From contig NC_064443.1 of NCBI RefSeq assembly GCF_023343835.1, positions 11,346,001 through 11,410,000 on the forward strand: 64,000 nt of DNA, read 5' to 3'. This DNA comes from Lagopus muta (taxonomy: Eukaryota; Chordata; Aves; Galliformes; Phasianidae). Below are positions 38,301 to 50,300 of the stretch, one piece after another; position 1 is the stretch's first letter; every line of letters begins with the position of its first letter. The position numbers and the translations under genes are program-made. Under the pieces are notes generated by a model, which saw nothing but the letters and a program-made list of their open reading frames with translations, did no database searches and was not told the origin of the DNA.

Positions 38301-41300
38301 CATATGTGCCATCACAGATGCATGGAGTTGCTTGTGCTGGTTCTAGGATGTGTATCTGAAGTTGCTCAGGTGTACGAGAAGGCCAGGATGGAATGTTGGC
38401 AGCCCTTTGCAGTTTGGTAGCTCCAGATTCCTTGCTATCTCCCTCCTGCCAGCATCTCCTCACCAAGATAAGAGGCTGCATGGAGCCTAGGCTCATTTCT
38501 GAACTGCTCTTCTCTCTCTCTTTGCTTAGATTTTCTTTTTCTGCTTCAATTTTCTGAAGCACATCACCTCTGAGGAGTTCTCTGGTGTGAAGTCACAGAG
38601 GTAAGGAGCCTGTGCTTGATGCTGCACGGGCTGCAGAGCCAAGGAGCTCGTTAATGCTGTTCCTTTGGGGAGATGGAAGCCCTGGTGTCCTGGCCCAGTT
38701 TTCCTTAATTTATTCAGCACTCTGAAGGCTGCAAAATGGGGCCGAGGCTTGTGAGGTGCCACGTTGTGCTCTGAAAAACTGCCCATGCTGAAATGTGCTT
38801 CTACTTAATGACTATGTGGCTGCTTTAGCACGGATGGACCAAAAGATGTGCACACTGTCCAGCACTGCTGGGGGGAGTGGGGTGGCTGGTTTTTAAGAGG
38901 CTGCTAAGCATTAACCTCTTCCTAGTTCAGGAGAGGCAAGAAGAAGCAAGCTGTGCCCTGCAGAAGTCTGCTGGCTCTGAATTAGCACGTGACTGCCTGC
39001 AGCCTGTTGCCAGCCTGTCAAAGCACGGGGTGTGTGGGCTGGGACTGCTAGGAAGTGCTGCACACCAGCCCCTCTCCTTTGCCCCTGTGCAGCTGATGTC
39101 CCACTGCTGTGTGCAGCAGAGATGGGCTGTGGCTATGGCCAGCCTCCACACAGCACTGAAACATGGCTGAAGTAACCCTGACTTTTTCTTCCCCAGAAGG
39201 AAGAGTTTGCCACCTGGCTTCACCTTGGAAGAGATCTGCATGCTCAGTGAGTGCTTCTGCTGAGCATCAGTGCCCTGTGGTGCTGGTAATGGTTGATCAC
39301 TTGGGGGCTTGGGTTGCCAGCAACAGGGTGACTACAGATGGGTATGCTTCCCTTGGGCCTTGCTAGCATTAGGCCCTCAGGGCAAACAGAAAGAGTATTG
39401 CTTTAGGGGAGGGAGAGTAAGTGACACCAGGCTGGTTTTCAGGTAGTTCTGTTTGCTTTTTCCTAGAGCAGAGAGACCGAGGCAGCACCACGAGTCTGAG
39501 CAGCGACTTCTCCCTGGGGATGGAAAGCTCCCCTGGAGCAGCAGGGAGCTTCACATATGAAGCAGTGGAGCTGATGCCAGCGGGAGCACAGGCCCAAGCA
39601 ACATGGTGAGGAAATAACCACTCAGTGGGATGCAGAACAAAAAGATCAGGCACTGAGCACTGTAGAAAAATGCTCTGAAATCCCTCACTATCCAGGTCTG
39701 CTCTCTGTGGCAGATACCCAACAATGGGGAGAGGAATTCAGTAATCAGAGGCTTTGCCACTTGGAGAACACCCCACACCCATGTCAGGGTGTCCCCAGTG
39801 AGATACAGCAGCTTTTGTTCATTTTCAATAGCTTTGCTGTTCAACATTGTCCAGAAAGCATTTCATCACTTCTCAAAGATCATTCTGAACTACATGAAAA
39901 ATGACATTTGGCAACAGCCTCCCCAGGGATCAGCAGAGAGACAGAAAGCTTCCTTGTCCTAAAATGAAATTTAATCTGTTGATACAAGAATTCATACAGG
40001 AGATGGTGCAGTTAGTGGTAGGTAGACTATGGGGCCAAGAATCCCCTCAAAACTTAAATCCCTCTGCCTACAAAGTGTGTGAGATGGAAACAGGTTGCTT
40101 CTTCAGGATACTTCTGGGAGAGGCTATGAAATGATGGGAGTTCCCTGCTGGTAGAGGGTCCTGTAGGAGTCTGCTGAGTATATCAGTGACTGTCTGGAAG
40201 CAGGGGCTGGGGAAAGTGTCTGATGGCTGCTCTGGCACGGGTGTGGTGCTTGTGGAGTTTCTGGTGCTGTTTGGGGATTTCAGAACCTTTCTGTAGAGTT
40301 GCCCCTCTCAGTTTAATTTTTCTCTCCTCTCCCTCAGCACATATGAAGATGCTATTTTATATTGCAATTATTTTAAATTAAATCTGGGTTGTGCTGGAGG
40401 CAGCTGGAAATCCTCTGGGACTGAGCCTACAGCCATGCTAGTGGCAGCAGCCTTTCTAAGGCACTTTGTGAGTCAATTTATAAAACGCTGAAGCAGGGAA
40501 GAGAAAATCTTCCTGCAGAATCACAGGACAGCAATATTGCCCTCCTTCCACCCAAACCATATTTGCCAATTTTTAATTACAGAGTCGTCTTTAACACAAA
40601 GAGCCTACCTATCCACAGCAAAAATTCTGCAGCAAGTAGAGAAGAGTTTTCCATTTGCATGTCTACAGAGTAAGAAACTAGAAGTTTACATTGCTCTGAG
40701 CTATGCTGTGGGATGCTCAGGACACGTGGACTGGATCATGCAGCCCAAAGCACATGTGTGATCTTGAAAAGATGTGGCAGTGGCTAGAGCACACTGCAGG
40801 ACATCCCATCTTACTTGTATGTATCAGGGCTTGATTTTGTGATGCATTGTGAGCCCTGCACAAGTGCTAGTGAGGGAGCTAGGCATGGATGTCTTGCTGC
40901 AGCCTGTTGGGGCTGGGTAATCTGGAGAGCAAGCAGAACTTATACAAACACTGTCATTGGTAGGGAGTTGGGCTGTGCATAGCTAGGAGGGGTGTACATC
41001 TTTGTACTGTCCTGAAAAAAGTGGGCTCAAGGCCTGCTTGCACAGAGAGGCATTTGTTTTTTAGCTTTACAAACCTGACTGCCGGCTGTGCTTGGAGATG
41101 TTGGCAGCTATGATAACGTGAGATGAATAATGCTTGAGAGAGTCTGTGGTGTGATGTTTGAGGGTGGACACACTTCAAGAAGTGAAGGGAGGATATCATG
41201 CTTCCCACTGTATGATGAGCCTGTCTTTAGCTGCACTTGCTGACAGTTCTTGATCTCAGTGAAAGCTCGGGGGCCCTTTTCAGGAAGAACTGTATCTTCC

Positions 41301-44300
41301 CTTTGTGTTAATTTGCCTTAGTTTTTTCCTATTTACTTGTGTACATAGCAATATCTTTGCCCATTTCACTGTGCTGTTGAAAGGGGAAACGTTCCTGGGA
41401 CTTCTCCAGGAAAAAAAAACTAATGTAAAAAAGAGAACCTCCTGAATGTGGAGCAGCAGTGATGTGAATTAGTTTCAAATCCGTGTGTTTGTTTAGCGTG
41501 TAGCTGGACAGTAATGTGAGCTAAGATCTGATGCAGCAGTGAACAGCAAATTGTGCACAAGAGCAAATGCGTTGGCTGGAAGAGAAAACAAAATTGTGGG
41601 CTGTTCTCACCCAGAGGGAGAAAACTGAAATGTACCTGTGTCTGGAGAGGAAAATAACACTGGTGTAGCGTCCCTGCAACCCTCATCAGTAGGCAACAAC
41701 ACCCACCTGGGCTGGGCTCCTCGGCTGGTACACTTTGTAGAGTTCAGAACAGAATGAAATGGTCTTTCCCTGCTGGGAGGCCCCTTGTTTGAGGTGTTTT
41801 TACAGCTAGACTAAACAAAGTGCTCACAGTATGTGTGTGGGCTGATGTATTCTCCTGTCTCTGAATTGCAGGTCACGTGGATGGTGATCTGTAAAAGAAC
41901 AGGTTAAAAGGGTTGAGCTCACTGTACCCCAGTCACTGTGCAACCTGTGACTCCTTGAGAGGAGGCAGGTTTGGGGGAAACATGGGTTTGTAGCTGCTGG
42001 TTGAAATGTGGCCTGTTGTGGAAAGGATTCCTACTTGAAAAATGTGAGAAAGCCAGCTTTCTCAACCACATCTTCTGTCCTGCAGGAGGAAGAGCAGTGC
42101 GTCATCACCTCAGGCCGTGCTCTGGAGCAGGGCACAGCAGTCTGAAGACAGGCTGCCTTCTGCAGGGATGGTTGAAGTCAAGTCCTCCAGCTCCTCCTCA
42201 TCAACCCATTCAGATAACTTTCTGAGGATTGGAAGCAGCCCACTGGAGGTGCCCAGATCCAGGTGAGATGGGATGAAGCAGAGCATTTCTCGGCAAAACA
42301 AAAGCTGGGTAAAGAGTGCTCGACTGCCTGCATACAGTTCTGAGAACCATGGAGCAGATGGGTTTGTATATACAAACAGGCTTCAGGAGGCCTGTTCTTG
42401 GTGAGCTTGAACTTGTGGGAAGTGCTTGCCACCTAATACCAAGCCCTGCCTCAGCCCATCTAGAGGAGTGAGGAACTGTGCCAATAACAACTGGGTGTTT
42501 GTTCTGCCTGTCCTTACACCTGCCTCAATTCCACAAGGTCTGGCTTCTCTGCATTCTGCATGCTCTCATAGCACTCCTTCTGTCAAATGCATTTACAGGG
42601 ATATGCAGTGGTGGCGTTTTGGGGGGAGGAAACATTTCAAGCCAAGCAGAGCGTACTCTGCAGCTATCCAGGCCCCTTTTCCATTCAGCAATGTTTCTGA
42701 TACTGCAGGGTGAAAAACTCTGGCTGCTGGTGGTGAGCAGGGACGCAAGCTGTGAGTGCTGGGACAGCCCTGAGGGTCTCCTGAAAGGCTGTGTTCTGTG
42801 GTGCAGCTGGGAGATGGGGACTGGACCTGGGGTGGGGTTGGGATAGATGATCTCTAGAGATCCCTTCCAAACCCCACAGTTCTGTGATTCTGGGTCTAAT
42901 CTCATGCCATAACAAAGGATATCTGGCACCCTTCTGAAGTCTGCTGCTGCAGTAGGGCAAGGTAAGAGTGGTGAGCTAAGCTAGGGAAGAAAGAACAGAG
43001 CCTGTGGAGCAAACACCACGCATTTAGGCCGACAGGGGATAAAGAGTCTCTTAGATAAGAGGTTGCTGTTAACAGCATCAAACGCTTGTGTTGTCTCTGC
43101 AGGTTTTCTGAAGAGTCTTTTTCGAGTGAATTCCCTTCATAATAGCCAGCAGCCACATTTTAGTACATTCTCATCACGTGGAAAATAGTGACAAACAAGT
43201 AGAGCATTGAAAATTTATATGACTGTTTACCAAGGTTCTTGATTCCAGAGCAAAATCACTGACAGTTGTCATACATGACGCTAACTGTTCTCCCCAGGGA
43301 AAGAGATCAATAGGATGTTTTTCAGTTGTTGCTGGAGCCCACCTCTGCATTCTCTGTCAGATGAAACAAGTCTTCCGAGAAGAAAGCATAATACTGGAGA
43401 GAAAGCAGCTTGTCTTGTGGTCTGCTCTTGCTCGTAACAGCAATGCCTCTGCTGCTGCTTGCAGTCTCATGCCATTCCCAAGACATAGGTGGCTGCTCAG
43501 TACTGGGCTCATAAACTGCCTGGTAGTGAGCTTGCAGCAGTGCTTTGGAAGCTGTTTATAATGCTTCAGTTGGCCTCTGCTCTGTGGGAGCGAAGGAGGG
43601 AAATAGAGTAGGCAGAACAGCACCACAGGAAGGGGCTGATCGCAGTCCCTGGGGTTTGTGTTCCTGGGGCTCAGAGCTAGTAAAGCCAGTAATTAGCTTT
43701 CCTCTGGCTGTGTCTGGTTGAGGAGTTGATAAGCTTTTGGATGTTCAGTGCCCGTGGCTGTCAGGTGTTTAGAACTGGCATCCCCAGGGCTTGAGGCAGT
43801 AGGCAAGCATAGTGCAGAAGCTTGTTACTTCCCAGGCCAGTCTCTGGGGATGACTTTTCACTCTCCCAGTGAATAACTCTGAGAAGTTGCAGTATTCCCG
43901 TTATAAGAGGTAAATGTTTTCTGGATTCTGCTCTAAGCATTCCTTTATGACCTTTGTACTAGTTTCTGTTGCAACATAAAGTTTTTATAACCATTCAACA
44001 CAGCAAAGGTGTATCAGCCCATCCATGGTCCCTGTTGACCTTTGTGAACAAGGCAGCGTGAAGGGCTGAGCAGGGGAAAAATGTGCATAGGGTGAAACAG
44101 AGGATAAGAGGGAACCTCCTTACACCAAGAGAGCAGAAAAATCCATTGTGAGGCCAAAATGGTGAAGTCAGCTGATGCAAAGGTGGTAACCTGCTGGCCT
44201 CATGCTGGCTGGAGATGGTGTATATTTGTATGCTTTCATCTCTGGTGTCACCTGGGTTTCCTCTACTCCTCTCCATGCAGGCTAGAGGATCACAGAATCA

Positions 44301-47300
44301 CAAGGTTGGAAATGACCTGCAAGATCATCTAGTCCAACCACCCTCCCATTAAATGAGCCTGGAGACCCTGCTGAGAGTGGGTGGAATTGTCAAGGCAACA
44401 GCTGAACTGAGCTTCTCTTTGAAGCCAAGTCTTCTGGCACCACTGTGCTCCTTTGCCTTGTAGTCCCTTGCCAGATCAGCCCGACTCTGGTCTCTGCCCT
44501 GCCTGCCTCCTCAGGATACATAACATTGATGCAGCTTTGCTAGCTGAGGACTCAAGCAGTGCATTGCCTTGTTGAATGATGACGTGCCTTACATCTGTGT
44601 GGCCTGAGCATGGTAGGGCTTGTCTCCAAAGAGAGATCTCGCTCAGTTTGGCTGTGTCAGTCTGAATTTGCCCAGTGAACTTCATGCAGGTAACGGTTAT
44701 CACAGTATCTTCAGCCACCATTTTTCATCTTGAAGGAAAACTAGAGTCCTTTTTTGTGAAGAGAAAGGGTATGTCTGTGATGGAAGGAAGAGTTAACTTC
44801 TCTCGCTCCCTGAACAATGCCAGGACTGGGATGGAAGGGCTGTAGCACAAAGACTAATCGTGATGCCAAAAATACCTTTATCTCTGCAATACTGCTGCAG
44901 GTTAGCACCCTAGCCTCTTAAGATGAAGAAACTACTGTACTTGACTTCCTAATCCTCTGGTTGTGTGGCCATAGCAACAAAACACTTAACCACTGCAGCA
45001 GCAGTAGAGGAAAAGTGGTTGCTTGTAAAATGCCAGCAGGCACCCTCCAGGCAGTTTGCATAAACAGCCCAGTCCATGTGCTGGCAGGCAGGGAGCTCAA
45101 CAGGGAATGAGAAGGGGAAGCAAGCTGGCCGAGAGATGAGCAGCATGTGAGCAAGCTGCTGGGCAAGGAGCTGGGGTGTCCAAAAGGAAGGAGCTGCACG
45201 TGCCAGGTGAGCCAGCAGGAGCCGAGCCCCTCTCTTAGCTGGGGTGTGACAGCAGCCTCCTTGTCATCCCATCCTTTGAGTCCTGCTTTTCATCCAGATG
45301 TCCTGGGTGCCCGTATGTCCCTGGGTGATTCTCGTTAGGCAAAGCAGTACAAAGGCAGATTTGAAAGGCAGGCTCTCACTAGGCAGCCTTTCTAGCTTAT
45401 CCCAGTGGTAAGATCAATCTGGTGAGGGCAAACGTGCGTGAAGATGCAGCACAGATGATTTACAGTGTAGGACAAGGTGCATCTTGTTCTACAAACTGAG
45501 AGCTCTGAGTACAGCAGAGAGTGTGTATCGACTCAAAGACCTTGCCTGTGAATGGGCACTGTTAGATGCAAACACAGGACATCTTTTACAAGCCGCTAAT
45601 AATCTAAGCATCCCATGACACTGCAGAAAAACCCTGTATCTGTGTCAGGGATTTGGTGTGTGTGCACATACTGCTAACGTGGATTAGCAGATGGATAATC
45701 TTTGGTTGAATGTGCTTTTGCTAAGTCAATTAAACAAAAGCTGTAGTACTGTAGTCTGAAGAGTTAAGCTGTGGAGGAGCTGCTTTGATCAACAGTCATA
45801 GAGAGCTCCCTTGTCGAAGGGCAGGAGGTGCTTTGATCTGGAGAGGGTGCAGTGAACACAGGGAGGGGCAGGGAAGCTGCTGTTCCTTAGCTTTGGGTCT
45901 TTGGTAGTGGTGAGACTGCACGTGCACTGTGTCTTTTGCTCCCTACACCCACCTGCCCTCGGAGCTGTGTCTGCGATGCGACAGCAGTGAGACTCAGGAC
46001 GGCAACCGCAGCAGGACAGGAACTGCTTACAAGAACGTTTTCTGGATCTGCTGCAAGATGATGCCACCAAAGCAGCTTGCCAGGACACTGGCTGGCACGT
46101 GACTGTGCTCCAGCATGGTTGTGCTCGTGTTGCTCGGGCTGCTGCAGCACCAACAGCCTGCAGATAGCCGACTGGGATCCAGGCAGGGCCATCAGCGTGG
46201 CTCCCTGCCAACCGTTCCCACGCACAGGTGGGAAGGGCTGCCCTTGACTCCAGGTTGCCACAGTCTGCCCGCACACACGGTACCTACTTCACACTTGCAT
46301 TTGAGGCACAGAGCATATGCTGGCAAATGAGCTGCTTCCTAAACAGCTCTAGGTATGTGGAAACGTGGCAGGTGAGCGGGGGCAGAACGGGGCAGGATGA
46401 GAGCCTGGCTGTTGGGTGCTTGGCACTCATCTCACTTACGTATTAAGGAATGGAAGGATTCCTGGTTGCTGCTCTGCCTCCGGTATTGGCTCTTCTCTGG
46501 CAAACGGGTGTCCATGTGCTCTGAAATACTCTATTTTGTGCAGCATGTTGCATGGGAAGCGCTGACCTAATTAAAAGGAATCGTTTCAGGCTAGGAATTG
46601 CCAGTTTGTGGACTGCTGAAGGTCCTTCCTTCTGTGAAAGAACAGCTTGCAGCTCATCTCTGTTTTGCTAATCTAATTTTGTTAATTTTGCACTTTTGAG
46701 GGAGTTTCTTCCCACTCGTGGACCTGAGGAGGTGGGTGTGTGAAGCTCACTTTCATTCTCTTTCTGTCTGCCATTGGATGTCTGTGGCAGATACAGCAAC
46801 TTGAAGCCTTGCAGTATCTCCTCTTTGCTAACCGTGTCAGCTTTGCTGTAGCTGTCCGGCTGCTTCCCAAGCCCCTCTGTGCTATCCTTAAAGCTAGCCA
46901 TCCTCTGGCAGGGCTGTCATATGTTGCAAACCTGTTGTTCTTACAGGTTTGGGGCCCAGGCCTTTTATCCCAGTATCAGCAGCTTGCACTGAGGCACCAG
47001 TGAAGCCCTTTTTGTGTCTGCAACAAACCTTTGCAAGGAGCCTTCAGGGGTACGAACACCAGGAAGATTTTCACCTCTGGCATTAACTAGATTGCACTGG
47101 TTAGCCTACAGATCTGGTCTTGGTCTCAAGCTCAGCTTTTAAAAAGCTCCACCACCACTGCAGCAAGCACAAGGTTTCTCATTTTGTCTCCCCATCCTTT
47201 CTCTCCCAGCCTTCGCCCCTGCTGTTTCAAGGCTGTTTAAGGTGATTGTTGGTTGTGATGCTGCCTCAGGAGCCTCACTTGAGAAGAAGGTGGCAATAGA

Positions 47301-50300
47301 AGAAAAGTGTATAATGGTGTCACAGCTCTGCTGGCTGCACTCAGATATTTAAGCAAGGAGGAGTGACCTACACTCAATGCAGAGTTGATCACTGACAGTT
47401 TATTCACTTAATCAGGTGTTTATTCTGCTGTCTGGAACAGAGAAACCAAATCAGCTGACTTGAACTCCTAGATTCCTGTGCTGTTAGGTTAGATGCAGCT
47501 TTCTAAATGCTAGCTACCTGGAGCAGAACAGAGAAGCAGCTCATGCTGTCTGACAGTTTGGTACTGGGGGACTCCATTTCTGAAGTCTGCTTTGGGATAG
47601 GGTTCCCTTTTCCCCTGCAGATGGGTGAGTGCTGGGAGTGTGGGAGCACACTGCTCTTCAGGAAGGTGTCATGCATCCAAACCAGCCCCTCTCTGCTGTG
47701 TGGCCAGCACTGAGAAGGAGCAAATGTGTTTGGGTGGTGTTTGAGCACTGCCACTTTGCACAGCTGCTTGACAGGGCCAGGGATGCTAGGAGGGGTTGGA
47801 GGGCTGCAGAGCCACCAGCCAGTCTTGTGGGAGGTATTCGATGCTTTCATCAGCCTGTCAAAGATGAGTCTGAAGAGGTGACTTGGTTCACCTCCAGGAA
47901 GTGGTGTAAGATTGGTCTGCTTCCAGCCAACAGCCATGGAAGACGGTCCAGCAGCTGCGAGCCAAGGCTAAATACCCAAAGCAGAAAGCAGTTGTTCATC
48001 CTCTTTATCAGAGATGTACGTGACCCATGTCAATGATACTGGACAGACACGTCCCTGGTGCCTTGGATCACATTTTGCTCTTTTGCTTGCCACGTGGGCA
48101 GAGGCACCTCCTGGTACCACACTCTCCCTTTGCAAAAAATGCAGATTTCCATTCAATTCCCTTCATCTGTATATGAAGATCCCATCCCAAGCCCATCTCC
48201 ACCTGCTCTGCTGTTCAGGCTCTCCACCTTCAAAACCCTTCTTTCTGCCTGGACCCAAGCCTGTCCTCTGGGCAACTTTGTACATTTCTGATGGTAACAC
48301 TGTCCTTGTCTCCTTTCCTGTACTTAAGTCTATTGCTTATTCATCTCTTCACTGCTTTAGCTCAAATTCTTGTCACTCCACATGTAGCTAAGTTGCTCCT
48401 ATTTTTCCTGTCCGTCCTGCACTTAAAGCAGCAATAGTCTCTTCTTTCCACATTGAAGCAGTGTTCCTCCAGTCCTGGTGTGCTTCTCTCTGGCTTCCTG
48501 CACTGTGCTTCCAGCACTGCACTGTGCTCTGCCTGGTCTCCTCTGTTTTGTCTCCCAGAGGCAGGAAGAGGGACAGATGTCAGTAAAAAGCTGCTCCGTT
48601 TGCTTTATGAATTCCTCGTATCCCAGGGAGGGTTATCCCTGTCTCATCTCTACCAGTATGTGCTGTAGCTCCAGATCCAAGGTAGGAGATGCCCTTGTTC
48701 CTACTGCAGTGTTACGTGCTCTAGAAAAAACATCTTTTTGGAAGAAAGCATTTTCTCAGTGCTAGGCACACAACTGCTCTCTGAACTCACTTGGTTCACC
48801 TCACAGCCTGAGGACAAGTGTTGCACAAGGCAGTCAGTGCTCTGTTCTTCCCATTTCTTCCTGTGCTGCCCTTCTGCCTGGACCTGAAAGAAGAGGCATT
48901 ACTCAGCCTGCAGCTGCAGGATCACCAGCACTGCCAGGGGAAGCTTGTGTGCAGCTCGGGGCTGTATTTCTCAAGCTTGGATATATTGATCAGACTCGCT
49001 AAATGCCAGGCTTAGATCTGGATCACAGATGGACTTTACCCTGTGTTTCCCCGTTCTCACCGAGGCCCTCCATGCTGTAGCAGATCCTGTGGCTCTGGCT
49101 GCTCTTCTGGCCTCTCGGGGAGCAGCTGCACTGCGCCACAGCTATTCTTAGCTGTGAAGACAGCATGCGAGTACCTGGCCCAGCAGAGCTGGAGCTCTTG
49201 CACTGCTCTGTGCTCGGCACATCTCAGATAAATTATCCACAAGATCTTGGTGGTGTGTAATTGAGTAGCTCTGCCACAGGCTGTGCTTCCAGCAGTGTGC
49301 GTGCTGCTGTGCAGCAGGGCACAGTAATGGCTTGCTCCCAGAAAGCTGAGACTTCGGGGTTCCACTCAGGTGATTTTGCCCGCTGCTTGGATTTTGGAGG
49401 GACTCCTCAGGCTCGCTTCTCAGCTTTCTTGTTCCCTGCTTTCCTGGTGGAAGGTTACATCCTGCAAGCCTTCTCTTAATTATGTTTCACATTCTAAAGT
49501 TGCACCTCCCCAGCACAGCCCACCCTCCTAATCCGGGGATGGAGCTGCAGGGCGGTGGGTGCCCCAAAGCACAGGGACAGTCCTGCTCAGCGCTGGTGGT
49601 ACTGCAGACCGTGGGTCTCTAAATCTTCCTCACCAGCAAGCCAGTCACAGCCACAGCTCTCCATCAGGCTTTGCCGTTGCCCTGGGATGCGCTCACAGCT
49701 GAAATGAGCTACAGGTGGATGCTCCACATCTGTGTGGGATTTGGGGCTGCTGCATCTCGCTAAAGGGTCTCACTGTTCTGCATGGCCATCTGCTTCTCGC
49801 TAGCTTTGATCTGCCTGGCTCCTGAGGCACCTGTGCCGCTCGGTTGCCTCACCAGCTTGGCTCTCCTCACGCAATCAGAGGAAAGGCCTGGCCCGGGGCC
49901 GAGCCAGCGCTGCATGCTGCCCTGCTGCCAGAGTGCCAGCACTGCTGGCACCGGCGCTGCTGGCGGCCGTCCCCCTGGCAGCGGCGCAGCGGGAGGCGTG
50001 TGGCTGATGACCTGACTGATGGCCCCGTCTCCCTCTCTCTCTGCCCCAGATCGGCGGACCATTCTCTGCCCGGATCTTCCGTTTCCACAGACTTTGGCAG
50101 CTGGCAGATGGTGACAGGGTGTGGCAGTATTCGGGAGCAGGCAACCCTGAGCGCAGACGCCTCTCTCCCTTGCAGCTTCCCGGATGAGTTCCCTAACACT
50201 TGCCTGTAAGTGTCTACAATGCAGCGTCTCCCCAGGCTCTCCCAGCTGGCTGCAGGCGCTGGAACGTTCCCACCTGGTGCTCTGGAAGAAGTCTGGCAGC

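Larger units (their letters stand above)
42263..50049 (+). other. MTMR14 intron 17 (7.8 kb)
   Basis: This is the longest intron in the window. It contains two CR1 fragments in opposite orientation (about 42800-42893 and 44288-44355). The rest, including open frames near 45.8-46.3 kb and 47.5-48.4 kb on either strand, shows no recognisable protein, RNA gene or repeat. Confidence 0.5.
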
